Of a stretch of 64,000 bases of DNA, positions 37,157 to 46,648 are shown piece after piece (positions within the stretch are counted from its first letter, which is position 1; every line of letters begins with the position of its first letter). The DNA lies in the NCBI GenBank assembly GCA_951802195.1, contig OX637621.1, positions 1,178,001-1,242,000 on the forward strand. Reading direction: 5' to 3'. This DNA is from Tausonia pullulans. Its lineage: Eukaryota; Basidiomycota; Tremellomycetes; Cystofilobasidiales; Mrakiaceae. Under the pieces are notes generated by a model that was given only the letters and a program-made list of their open reading frames with translations, was not told where the DNA came from and did not search any database. A program made the translations under genes and the position numbers.

Positions 37157-37776
37157 TGGTACGAGATTTGGAGAGGGTGAAGGCGTGGTAGTTGGAAGTT
37201 CAGAGAGAGGGGGGGCACTTGGGCCTGCGTTTCTAAGTTCCTTCGTTGGTGGACACCGGCCCCGCGGCAAAGCATGAGTAGTTCGAATGATCCTCGGAGA
37301 TCACCCTATCGTGTTGGTCGGCTGGAGGGAACAATGAGATGCCGGACGGCAGCACATAGCCCTTGTCTCGAGCTCCGGCCATCGGAGATCCACGCCGCGC
37401 CGTCCTTTCTTTCCAGAGATGATGGGTGAACTTCCGACGACCGGAGATGGCAAGGCGGCTCTCTGCTTGGTAAGATGTACATGCGTGGGAAATAGCAGTC
37501 TTTATTACTGCTCCCGGCTGGCGGTATTAGTTTAATCAAGCGCGCGAGATGACGGCTCTCGATATCAGCCCTCGCGCTACTTCATGGTCAAAAAGCATCA
37601 TGAACATTCGTGTCGTTACGGAAAATGTATCAAAGGCAAAAGAAAAGGAGTGACCAAAGAAGGGGAACAAAGAGCAAGAAAGAAAAGCAAAGTCGCTTCC
37701 AACCATCGCAAAAAGAAGCCAACGGGACACCTCGCATCTTACATAAACTGTCGTCAACAAAGGGTGGCGGGCATGA
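37157..37776. other. Intergenic stretch, no gene seen
   Basis: These 620 bases hold the upstream region of the aminotransferase and the 3' end of the large disordered protein gene. The plus strand is A-rich at 37580-37720. No gene is evident on either strand. Confidence 0.5.
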
Positions 37777-40700
37777 TTAGCGTCTTCGAGAAAGCAGAGA
37801 GGGAGGCAGAGATGACCGGCGCACCATGTTCTCCGCGAGCTTCCTCTCCTCCGGGTCCTCCAACTCGGCTGCCCGCGCTGCGATGCCTCCATCGGAAAAG
37901 ACAATGGGACTCGCCGCCTGCCTCTCCGGGCTCAAGGGTCTCGGCGGATAGAGGTTGTTCGGCCCACCACTGCTACTGTTGGACCTCTGCTGTGAGGGAC
38001 CGTGGGGGCTCTGCGTGGGGCTAGTAACGCCTCCAGAGGATCGATCGCCTCCTCCTTCCCTCGAGGCGAGCGCCTGCAGCGCAGGCAGCGACGGCCACTT
38101 CGACTCCGGCGATTGCCTGTCTCTCCTGGGTCCATCAGGCTTGATGAGCGTGTTCGGCGAGCTCGTCGACTGAGGCGGCTTGAACGGCTGCGACGTCGAC
38201 TTGTTTTTTGTGTCCTTCCGCCAACCCGTCATCCCGCGTTTGAGCTTGCCGGCGAGATTGCTCCCCGTTGACTGAGGCGGTGGGGCCGGTGTGCCAAGAT
38301 CGAGCTCCCGCGGCATCGGACGGGAGAGGACCTCCCAGGGGTCCTTGGGTGCGTCGGGACCTGTCGGACGAGGCGAAGGCGTGTTGAGGCTAGCGCTGGT
38401 AGTGTCCTTGGAAGGTGGGGCGGGAGCGACGGCGGGAGCGACGGCAGCTGCGACAGCTTGCTGTTGTTGAGCGGCGCGGGCCTTGATAGCCTTGAAAGCA
38501 AGGGGAGCATCGTCGCCGCGATCCTCCTCTGAGTCCGAAGACGATGGACCGCCAGGACGACGACCCATTACCTGCTCTTGAAGGTACTTGCTCGGAGCGG
38601 ACTGCGTCGGCGTGTGCGTCCAACGCTTTTCCTGCGTGGTGCTACCCATTGTCGAGGTCGACGTCATAGGAGGAGAAGCCGAGGGCGAGCGAGAGGCTGC
38701 GGGCGAGGGAGAGTCAGTGCCGCTGGACCCAAAGGCGGGGTTCTGGAGAAGGCTCGGCGAGACGAGCTCCGAGTTGCTCAGCGTCCGACTGTGGCCGGAT
38801 GAGAGCGGAGCAGCGGAAGAGGGGGGCGACTCGCGCTGCCTGGACGTCGTAATGCTGCTCTGGTGCGAGTCGATGACGGATCGGAGGTGGGCTTGTGCGA
38901 GCGTCGAGGCGACGCCGCGCTTGTATCGTGAGCCTCCTCCTCCTCCTTCTTCCCCTCCTCCTCCCACAGAGGGGGGAGAGACGACTCCCTCTGCAGGCTT
39001 GGCCGTGGAAGATGACGAAGAGGTGAAGGACGGGATAAGAACCGCTGGTCGGGACGGCTTGGGACTGCTCGTCCCGCTGACGTTGTTGCTTTTCGAGTAT
39101 GTCGCCGTTGCGCTGGAGTCGGCGCCATTGGCGAGCGGAGGCGGCCGGAGCGGCGGCGAGCGGAGAGGAGGGGTGATGTTGATTGTCGTCGCTGGCGGTG
39201 GGAATGCTGCCGGGGGATGGGATGTCTTGGCCGGATACTGATGCTGCACAGTCGAACCGGAGTCCACCAAGGTGCGCGAAGTCGACGGAGGTGGTACTTC
39301 AGAGGAACTGCCCGCTCCCCTCGTCTCGTTCACCGATCGCCCGGCTTGCTGGATGAGGTCCTCCGAGAACCGTCCAGCCTCGCCGCGGGTTGCCTCGCCA
39401 AAATGGATGACCTCATCTTCTTCCATTGGGGTGAAGATCTCCGATTCGGCCGTCATGCTCAACGGCCTGCTGTCGCTCTCCCCTTCTCCACCTCCTCTGG
39501 CTCCTCCTTCACGACCAGCGAAGCTCGGGAGCGACGGTGCGTCTGTGCTGACGGGTGAGATGAGGCCAAAATCGTAAAGATCCCCGTAGAACGCCTGGGA
39601 AGCCCGCGCGGGGGCGAGCGACCTTTCTGACGATGACTCGGGGATGGAGGCCGAGAGCTTCCTGGACGGGTCAGATACGTCTGGATAAATGGAGGGAAGT
39701 CAGACATAGGAACAGGCAGGTAGACGAAATATAGCGACACACCCTCGACGAGGTAAAGGCTTCGGCCGTCCTCCGAGAAGGCAAACAGGCGGCCATCAAT
39801 GAGGACGTGTCGGGGAACAGACTTGTTGCTGCTTCCGCCTCCCGCAGAGGGTCCCGTGATTGACTCGTATGCGGGGACATGGGCGTCGGCTCGCTTCTGC
39901 AGCTGCGCCGAAGACGGAAAAGTCGACGAAGTCGTCGCCAGGAGATGCTGCTGCCCGGGGCCGATTGCCGACGACGGCGTAGTCGCGTTCGCATGCAACT
40001 CGGACGACGAGAGCGAGTCGTGAATCTCGCCTGACGTCGAGCGGGGGAAGGGCGTCGCGACTATTTGCTTATTCTGCTGGATCTGAGGCTGGAGTAGGGG
40101 CTCAGACTGTGGTTGGGTTACGGTGATGTGCTGGTGATGGAGTTGCTCGTGAGAGGAAGAGTTGGCCGCCGCGCCGCCACCGGAACCGACGACGCTCGCA
40201 GCCTCGTGGTGGGTCGCCGTTGCCGCCGACGGGACAGGCTTGCGGGCACTCGCGGCACTCGGCATAGTCTCGAGCGAGGGACGCCCACCGCCGCCTCCAT
40301 AGCTCGCCAGCTGGGGGTTGTCGCCCGCCGAAGGACGCCTAACTGAGGCAGAGGGGCCCAGGAGACCTCGAGCAAGCGTACGACTTCGGTCGAGGCGCGC
40401 CTTGTCACTCGGAGCCGGCACAACAACGAAGGTATTGGATGACGGCGGCGAGGTTGAGGGCGCGCCGCCGCTGCCGCCCGAGGAGATGGTGCGAGACGAC
40501 GACGCCCCATGACCTCCGGTCGTTGACGTCTTCCTCTGCTGCTGTTGCTGACTGCTGTTGCTGCTGCTGCCAGCGAGGAAGGGGAGGATGGATGACGCCG
40601 AGAATGAGTGGCCGTGCCGAGGGGACTGAGCTGTCTGCGAGGAGACGCCGCCAACGTTGTCGCGTCGCTGCTGCTGTTCCTGTCCCTGATGCTGCTGCTG

Positions 40701-41186
40701 AGCTTGGGGGGAACCGGCCGGCGAGGGGCCCATTGAGCTCAGGGGGGTTGACGCTTCGCTCGGCTGGGACGTCGTCCGGAGACGCTCGTTGGTGGGCGAG
40801 ACGGCGTTAGTGTAGCGATCGTCGAAGGGTAGCCGCCGCTGCTGCTGCTGCTGCTGTTGTTGCTGCCGCGAGTGTTGAGCGGTGAGAGATGAGGCAGGCG
40901 AGGGCGAAGGCGACGAGCCGGCAGCAGCAGTATCCATTGGTTGATAAACGCCGTTCGGGCCTCGACTAGCCTCGTTCGGGGTGCTGCTGATGGGGGGGGG
41001 GAGACAAGAACGGTCATGGGAGCACGTGAGCTCGACGCCAACCGGCAGAGAGACAAAGGGGTGGAGGACGGACGTCTGCGAGGAAGGCGAGTTGCGGGAG
41101 AACCAGCTGGTAGGCGAGTCCCTCGTAACAGGCGAAAGCGCGAGCGGCGGAAGGCTGAAGGGTGAGGATGAGCTGGTGGCCGACAT
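37777..41186 (-). CDS. Very large disordered Ser/Pro/Gln-rich protein, unknown function
   Basis: Not recognised. Two long frames join across one intron near 39.7 kb to give about 1,100 residues. Nearly all of it is low complexity: Ser/Thr/Pro-rich regions, several Gln runs (SRQQQQQQQQQRR near 40.85 kb), His/Gln segments, and many Ser-Pro and Thr-Pro sites that suggest phosphorylation. The only segment resembling a folded domain is VPRHVLIDGRLFAFSEDGRS followed by LYLVEG, just before the intron. The second half includes Ser/Asp/Glu (SSSDSEEDRGDD), a KxWxxL-like KDPWEVLSRPMP, and a basic end ERKLAENMVRRSSLPPSLLS (TAA at 37779-37777). The ATG at 41186 (MSATSSSSPFSLPP) is preferred. The frame is open upstream to another ATG at 41504, which lies in the divergent promoter. 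It may be a signalling scaffold or regulator. Confidence 0.75.
40839..40867 (-). repeat. CAG-type trinucleotide repeat encoding polyglutamine
   Basis: The plus strand shows a run of GCT/GTT triplets that reads as Gln codons on the minus strand in the disordered protein. Shorter related runs lie at about 40531-40574 and 40665-40700. Interruptions by CAA codons reduce pure-repeat length. Confidence 0.85.
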
Positions 41187-41562
41187 GGCCCAGACTGGAT
41201 GGTTGCGTTGATTGTTGTGGATGAGGGTGAGGAAGGATGAGGAAAGCCTAGTCGGGAGGGTGGGCGGGTTGCACGACGGCTCTCTCTGGGTTTGGGTGTG
41301 GGCGCGAACGAGATCAGTTAGACCGAGCCTATTCGATTCCAGGCCATCGCCTGCCCTGGCCCTCAGCGAACAGGGTTGGAGACCCCACGCGTTTACGCGA
41401 AGCCTCGGCTTCCGGGAAGGCGGCAGACGATTGCGACGCGCCGCGGCCGTGGGCGGGGCGAGAGGGATGAGGCGTTGCAACGGCGGTGAACAAGCAACCG
41501 TCATTTCGCGTGAATCCCATCAACCACCATCTCCCTTTCTCTAAATAACACCAACATACAGA
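41187..41562. promoter_or_regulatory. Divergent promoter (disordered protein / YSC84-like)
   Basis: 376 bases lie between two opposite start codons. The left part is open in frame with the disordered protein and could code if the ATG at 41504 is used. No certain motif recognised. Confidence 0.35.
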
Positions 41563-43337
41563 ATGTGGGGCAAGTTCACAGACTGTCAGTAACGCTCACC
41601 TATCACAAACGGGCTGCATCAACCACATCCCTGACATTCCCCCTCCTCGTAACCCACATCTCTCCCCGGCCCTCCCTCAACACCTCATCTTCAACCCAAG
41701 CTGCGAAGAAGGCAGCCGGTCAGACGTCGACCTTCCTCCATGTGTGTCCCTATTTCGTGTTATGCGAAGGCCTTGCTCTTATCTCTCCCAGTAGGAACGG
41801 AGGCTGACGCGTGATCCCCCCCACCGCTTGACCTTTGTTGCCTCCCACGTTCCCCTCTCCCCCTTGCTCGCTCAACTCTCGCTCGGCAGGACGGCGCCAC
41901 ACTCGCCACGACCCAGGCCCAGGGCATGCGCCAGGGCTTCACTCTCCCGGGAGAGTGCAACAAGGCGGCCAATATCCTCTCCGCCTTCCGTGCGTCGTCT
42001 GTGCTACCCCTCTCGCGTGAAGCTGAACCCTTCCTCTCCCCCATTCGCCTCGACCTCCAGTCGCCGACCCGGACCATCCTCACTCGGCTCTCAACGCGAT
42101 TCCTAAGGCAGTCCTTTTAAATGCCAAGGGCCTCGCCGTCTTCACCGTCGTCAAGGCTGGCTTCATCTTCTCCGGTCGCGGAGGCTCGGGCCTCGTCGTT
42201 GCTCGGTTGCCGTGTGTCTTTCAGCTCGCTCGAGGTACTTCCACCTCGCGTCTCGGCGCTGACGAGCTCACGCAAATCTACAGGGACGGCTCGTGGTCTG
42301 CCCCGAGCTTGATCATGACAGGCGGTCTCGGTTGGGGCCTCCAGGTCGGAGCGTGAGTCGCCTCTCATTGCCGTATCGCTCCGGGCCGGCGGACGGACGG
42401 ACGGGACCCATGTCCCCATCGTAGACGTGCTGAATCTCACTCCGTGACATCGACTCGCAGGGATATCACTGGTGATCTCTCCTTCCTTTCTGTGTGGAAG
42501 GTGGAGTGTCATTGACTGACGCGCACGCGCTCTTTAGACTTCGTCATCGTCCTCAATTCGGACGAGGCCGTCAAGGCCTTCTCGTGCGTCCTCCTGTTCT
42601 CTCCTTCTCTCAGCTTGTTCGCGTTCGGCTGAGCATCGTCGACTACAGAATGGGCGGTAACGTCACCCTCGGAGTAAGCTTTAGTCTTCTTCCGCCTCTT
42701 GGCACTTTGGCTGACCTCCCTCTTTCCAGGGCAACGTCTCCGCCAGCGCCGGCCCTATCGGCACGGGCGCTTCAGTTCAGAGCGCCATCGCCTCGGCCGC
42801 CATGATGTTCTCCTATTCGAAGAGCAAGGGTCTCTTCGCGGGTGTCTCGCTCGAGGTGAGTCGTCGTTCGAAGGTGTCCCTTTGCTTCTCTTTACGCTCG
42901 TGATTGTGTATTTACTTCCGTTTGCTCATTCGCACAGGGGACCGTCCTTATCGAGCGCAAGGACGCCAACAAGGAATTCTACGGTTCCCCTGTCCCAGCA
43001 AAGGATATCCTTTCCGGCCGGGTCCCTCCCCCGGAGATCGCCAGCAGGATGTACGAGGGTACGTCGTTATCCCTCTCTTCCTTCTCTTTCCTTCTACGCC
43101 CTCACTTGCTTTCCCATTCCGCTGCAAACAGTCATCGAAGCCGCCGAAGGAATCGACGAGGTCGCCGCGGGCGTCCCCCAGGAATCATACCTCCCGTCTG
43201 GGACGCATGCCTCGACCGTCCCAGCTGGGTACGCCGTTGGAGGACGGCCGATGGGGGGGCCCGCAGTTCCTCCGAAGACGGGGGCGACGAGCGGGCAGAT
43301 GGTGTTTGATGCTGAGGAACATGGACTGCGAAAGTGA
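41563..43337 (+). CDS. YSC84/LSB3/SH3YL1-domain (SYLF) actin-patch and lipid-binding protein
   Basis: SYLF proteins bind phosphoinositides and actin at endocytic sites. The first exon is tiny (MWGKFTD, 41563 on), followed by a short AKKAAG exon. The domain then reads TTQAQGMRQGFTLPGECNKA, AIPKAVLLNAKGLAVFTVVK, GFIFSGRGGSGLVVARL, DGSWSAPSLIMTGGLGWGLQ, ITDFVIVLNSDEAVKAFS, MGGNVTLGGNVSASAGPIGT, MMFSYSKSKGLFAGVSLEGT and VLIERKDANKEFYG, an almost complete match to the family consensus. The tail has PESY and Pro/Gly-rich sequence and ends at TGA 43335-43337. The yeast relatives carry an SH3 domain at the C-terminus and none is seen here. A splice at 43334 could extend the frame to 43557, but that extension is not SH3-like. 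About ten exons. Confidence 0.9.
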
Positions 43338-43592
43338 GTGATGAGCATGGTTGTTTACGTGCTGTTGGAACCTTTTTCCCAGCGAGTCTTGCACACGAGA
43401 AGCGAGACAGAGCGTCTTGACCCGGGAGAACAAACATCGGGAGGGCAGTTGCTGGAAATTTGCGGTCGGTAAGACACCCTCGCCCCTTCTCGGGCTCGGG
43501 CTTCCAATCCTCTACAACCTCCGCGGCGAGCGGCTTATGGTGCAGAGTCCTCGGTGAATTGCATCGAGTCCATGTTGCTCGGGAATCCGCTT
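43338..43592. other. 3' region of the YSC84-like gene
   Basis: No separate gene. The open frame to 43557 could be an alternative last exon of the YSC84-like gene, or untranslated sequence. Past 43590 the sequence enters the repeat nest. Confidence 0.35.
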
Positions 43593-43670
43593 TTGCCTTT
43601 GTTTGTATTTGAGTGATATATCGAGCATAGGAGGCGGCACAACCCTATAAGATATGGCGAGAGGGAAAAG
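43593..43670 (-). repeat. A-tailed repeat family, diverged copy
   Basis: Plus-strand TTTGTATTTGAGTGATATAT followed by ACAACCCTATAAGATATGGCG matches the tail and body of the better copies with several changes. The oldest-looking member of the family in the window. Confidence 0.55.
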
Positions 43671-43869
43671 GAGGGTCAGAGGATTTAGCCAGCGATTGAG
43701 TAAGGGAGAGTATACAGATATTGTGGGGAAGGCATGAGATGAAAGAAGGTATATGGTAGAGATAACGGATTGAGAAAGGGGAGGAAGGAGATATAAAGGT
43801 ACAACACGGAGGAGAAAGGGTGGGAAAGTCGAACCAGAGATTTGAGAGGAGAGGTGAAAGGAAGGAAGA

Positions 43870-43985
43870 ATGTTCCTTTCTTTTATTTTTTGATAATAAA
43901 TCATGAGTTATACGTAGAGGACGAGGTGGCCCCATGAGAGATGGTGAGTCGCAGCTAGGTAGAGGGATAGCGAAAGTGAAAGAAG
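43870..43985 (-). repeat. A-tailed repeat family, copy 2
   Basis: Contains the T-rich run (A-tail on the minus strand), then ATCATGAGTTATACGTAGAG, ACGAGGTGGCCCCATGAGAG and AGCTAGGTAGAGGGATAGCG. About 115 bases, directly followed by the next copy. Confidence 0.75.
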
Positions 43986-44095
43986 TTTTTTTTGTATTTA
44001 AGTCATGAGTTATACGTAGAGAACGAGGTAACCCTATGAGAGATATCGAGTAGTATCCAGATAGAGGGAGAGCGAAAGTAAAGAACAGGTAGAAG
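43986..44095 (-). repeat. A-tailed repeat family, copy 3
   Basis: T8 then GTATTTAAGTCATGAGTTAT, ACGAGGTAACCCTATGAGAG and AGATAGAGGGAGAGCGAAAG. Tandem with copy 2 in the same orientation. Confidence 0.8.
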
Positions 44096-44202
44096 GAAAG
44101 CAATATATGGGTGTGGACATAGGCCCATTAATGAGGTAAGATATTAAGATGACCAGCCACATCAAGCAGTGGCTATGGACCAGCCATACTTCCCCACCCC
44201 TG

Positions 44203-44338
44203 TTTTTTTTTTGTATTTAAGTCATGAGTTATACGTGGAGAACGAGGTAACCCTATGAGAGATAGCGAGTTGTAGCTAGATAGAGGGAGAGCGGACATGA
44301 CCGAGCGCGAGAACGTCGGGCGAGGTGCCGTGGGAAGA
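44203..44338 (-). repeat. A-tailed repeat family, copy 4 (long)
   Basis: T10 then GTATTTAAGTCATGAGTTAT and the conserved body, extended on its right by GCGGACATGACCGAGCGCGA and GAACGTCGGGCGAGGTGCCG. It shares this longer head with the copy at 46.1 kb and abuts the GC-rich tandem array. Confidence 0.85.
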
Positions 44339-44600
44339 GGGTTGGCCGAACCACTGGGGATGGTTGGCCGGACGGCGTGATGGGCGCCGTGAGAGGGGGG
44401 GGTTGGTCGAACCACCGGGAATGGTGGTTGGCCGGACGGCGTGATGGGCGCCGTGAGAGGGGGGGGTTGGTCGAACCACCGGGATGGTGGTTGGCCGGAA
44501 GGGGGTTGGTCGAACCACTGAGGATGGTGGTTGGCCGGACGGCGTGATGGGCGCCGTGAGAGGGGGGGGGGTTGGTCGAACCACCGGGATGGTGGTTGCC
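44339..44600. repeat. GC-rich tandem array, unit about 64 bases
   Basis: About four and a half units at roughly 44341-44400, 44401-44464, 44465-44502 (shortened), 44503-44570 and a partial end. Each unit holds GGTTGGTCGAACCACC, TGGTGGTTGGCCGGACGGCG and TGATGGGCGCCGTGAGAGG plus a G run of 6-9. On the minus strand GGTGGTTCGACCAACC resembles a tRNA B-box. A single piece of the unit recurs at about 46318-46345. Confidence 0.9.
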
Positions 44601-44611
44601 CCTGTGCGGCG

Positions 44612-44640
44612 TTTTTTTGTATCTAAGCCACAAAATGGTA
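44612..44640 (-). repeat. A-tailed repeat family, tail-only copy
   Basis: T7 then GTATCTAAGCCACAAAATGG, matching only the tail end of the family. It directly follows the tandem array. Confidence 0.5.
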
Positions 44641-44690
44641 TATCTATTCATTGTGATGACTTATCACCATTAAAGGACAGGAGGTTCTTC

Positions 44691-44789
44691 GCCCTGCTAG
44701 CTCAATCGGTAGAGCGTCAGACTCTTACAGCAGGTGTCAAACTCAGTTCGGTGATCTGAAGGTTGGGGGTTCGACCCCCCCGTGGGGCT
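44691..44789 (+). tRNA. tRNA-Lys (anticodon CTT), with intron
   Basis: Acceptor arm GCCCTGC pairs with GTGGGGC (44782-44788), discriminator T. The D-arm TAGCTCAATCGGTAGAGC is typical. The anticodon stem TCAGA/TCTGA closes the loop CTCTTA plus A, giving anticodon CTT. A 26-base intron (about 44728-44753) sits one base after the anticodon, the normal place. T-arm GGGGGTTCGACCCCCC. Confidence 0.93.
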
Positions 44790-45272
44790 AAAGTTTAATT
44801 TTGTTGAGCGTGTGTGTGCCATGGAATTCCCCAAAACGCACAGAAAATCGCCACAATTCCAAGCAGCAGAAGAGGTGGGGAGGAGCGTTATCGTCCGCGG
44901 GCTCCCGAGAGAGGTGAGAGGGTATGAAAGATGGGGGAAAGGGGAAGAAATGACGAAGAAAGTGAAAGAGTTGGAAGGAGGACGGAAGAGGGGGACAGGG
45001 CGAGAGCACTAGGAGTGCACCCATACGAGCGAGCATCCTCCCTATCACGAGCATCCCCCTTATCACTACCAACACACCCAGTACCAGCATCAACACCATC
45101 TTCAAACCAGCCAGAGACCCATGCCACAGAGGGCCGGCCTTATTTGCTCCTAGCCTGGACGCCATCTATGGATCAGAAATAATCACAACGGTCGTTCGAG
45201 ACAAGACTGTGGATTGAATTCCTTGATGTTGATAGTATTCTTTGCATAAAACCTTCACTTATCAAATTGTCA
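44790..45272. other. Spacer between tRNA-Lys and tRNA-Cys
   Basis: Short frames on both strands show no domain. The plus strand is purine-rich at 44870-45010, then C/A-rich. Nothing further recognised. Confidence 0.45.
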
Positions 45273-45371
45273 AGTTTGATTAGCTCAGGGGTAGAGCAAC
45301 AGATTGCAAGCAATCCCCCGGGACTCGAGCTGTTCTCTGTAGGTCACTAGTTCAAATCTTGTATCAAACTT
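45273..45371 (+). tRNA. tRNA-Cys (anticodon GCA), with intron
   Basis: Acceptor AGTTTGA pairs with TCAAACT (45364-45370), discriminator T as expected for Cys. D-arm TTAGCTCAGGGGTAGAGCAA. The anticodon stem ACAGA/TCTGT holds the loop TTGCAA plus one base, anticodon GCA. An intron of about 25 bases follows the base after the anticodon. T-arm CTAGTTCAAATCTTG has one mismatch. Confidence 0.9.
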
Positions 45372-45764
45372 GAACGGATTCATCTTTGATGTTTACAACA
45401 CCTCTTTTCGATTACTTTATTATTTTACCTGCTGTTCGTCTTTCCTTCCAAACGCTGTTCCCGACCGCTTATTACGACGGAAGAGTAGGCATTCTTGCTT
45501 TCATTCCTCCCGAGGGGCAATGCTCTAATGGCAGGGGCTCCCATAAAATTGCTGACTTTTTTTTCTTGTCTTAAACTCCGCCACCCCTTGTCTGGTGCCT
45601 AAATTCGCGGCATCATGTAATTTTTTTTTCTTTTTTTTTAAATTTAAGTCATGAGTAATGATTGGTTTTTCTTTTTGGATATAATAAAAGGTCTGCCTCG
45701 CTTGGACCCAGTGAAATCTAGTTCACAGAGAGAACTCGTTTATGTCGACTTCTTGACTTTCAAT
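45372..45764. other. Spacer between tRNA-Cys and tRNA-Ser with T-rich repeat tail
   Basis: AT-rich spacer with T runs at about 45558-45569 and 45621-45639. No gene. It includes the truncated repeat at 45621-45660. Confidence 0.5.
45621..45660 (-). repeat. A-tailed repeat family, tail-only copy
   Basis: T9-C-T9 then AAATTTAAGTCATGAGTAAT, matching the tail end of the family before diverging. Confidence 0.55.
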
Positions 45765-45860
45765 GCGAGTATGGGACAGTGGTTACTCCGTTGCCCTGCT
45801 ATTCATCAGCTGTTTAGGCAATGCCCTTTGGGTGCGTCGGTTCGAATCCGTCTGCTCGCG
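45765..45860 (+). tRNA. tRNA-Ser (anticodon GCT), with intron
   Basis: Acceptor GCGAGTA pairs with TGCTCGC (45853-45859), discriminator G as usual for Ser. D-arm GGACAGTGGTTACTCC. The anticodon stem TTGCC/GGCAA holds the loop CTGCTA plus one base, anticodon GCT, with a 14-base intron. A long variable arm (TGCCCTTTGGGTGC) confirms Ser. T-arm GTCGGTTCGAATCCGTC. Confidence 0.92.
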
Positions 45861-46102
45861 CTTTCTTTTATCACCCCAGAGGATGGTTGAACAGGAAGGA
45901 GGTGATTCTTGCCTATAAAAAGGCGGCAACCTGGAAGTAATGCGCGTGGTGTTGCCACTTGGTGGGAGTCCGGTTAATTCGTAAGAGAGCGGTTGTATTG
46001 CAGATGCGCACATCCCACAAGGATGAGGAGATGTGGTTTCAGCCGCGGAAATCTGGAGCGCGATGACGCATCAGATATTGTGGTGCCAACCCGCGCGTGT
46101 TG
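45861..46102. other. Spacer, no gene seen
   Basis: Contains short inverted words around GGCAACC and GTTGCC but no complete tRNA or frame of interest. Confidence 0.4.
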
Positions 46103-46253
46103 ATTTTATTTTTATTTTTGTATTCAAGTCATGGGTTCTACGTGGAGAACGAGGTAACCCTATGATAGATAGCGAGTTGTAGCGAGATAGAGGGAGAGCG
46201 GACATGACCGAGAGCGAGAACGTCGGCCGAGGCGCCGTGGGAAGAGGGATGGT
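46103..46253 (-). repeat. A-tailed repeat family, copy 7 (long)
   Basis: The T-rich run TTTTATTTTTATTTTTG is followed by TATTCAAGTCATGGGTTCTA and the full body plus the long head (GCGGACATGACCGAGAGCGA, CGTCGGCCGAGGCGCCGTGG). Very similar to the copy at 44203-44338 over its whole length. Confidence 0.85.
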
Positions 46254-46254
46254 C

Positions 46255-46345
46255 TTTTTTTTTTTTGTATTTAAGTCATGAGTTATACGTAGAGAACGAG
46301 ATAACTCTATGAGAGAGTCGAACCACCGGGGTGGTGGTGGTCAGG
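46255..46345 (-). repeat. A-tailed repeat family, copy 8, joined to an array unit
   Basis: T12 then GTATTTAAGTCATGAGTTAT and ACGAGATAACTCTATGAGAG, joined directly to GTCGAACCACCGGGGTGGTG, a piece of the 64-base array unit. The join suggests that the array unit and the repeat body once belonged to one element. Confidence 0.8.
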
Positions 46346-46403
46346 ATGGGTGGGCATTGTTGCTGCTTGCCTACCAGGTGGTGACTAGAGCTGATTACAT
46401 CAT

Positions 46404-46476
46404 GCCTCGATAGCTCATCTGGTAGAGCGTACGCCTGAAGAGCGTAAGGTGGCCTGTTCGAGCCAGGCTCGAGGCA
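46404..46476 (+). tRNA. tRNA-Phe (anticodon GAA), no intron
   Basis: A 73-base cloverleaf: acceptor GCCTCGA/TCGAGGC with discriminator A, D-arm AGCTCATCTGGTAGAGC, anticodon stem TACGC/GCGTA with loop CTGAAGA (anticodon GAA), T-arm GCCTGTTCGAGCCAGGC. Confidence 0.95.
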
Positions 46477-46648
46477 TAAGTTTTTCCTTTTGAAGGCAAA
46501 GCTCGCCCCAAAGCCTTGCTCTAATGAATTCCTTAGGAAGCCACCTAGGATGGCATATATTTCTCTCCAGACGGGCCCAGATGCTGTCAACCGAGTGGTC
46601 AAAAGATCTCGGCAGCTAATGTACTCACAACGCACGGCCCAAAACACA

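Noticed and set aside
38588-39241. 217-codon plus-strand frame opposite the disordered protein
   Set aside because: It is an antisense shadow of a Ser/Pro/Gly-rich coding region, where stop codons on the other strand are rare.
43870-46345. T-runs with similar flanks considered as a microsatellite only
   Set aside because: Similarity extends 80-140 bases beyond the T-run in several copies, so they are members of a repeat family.
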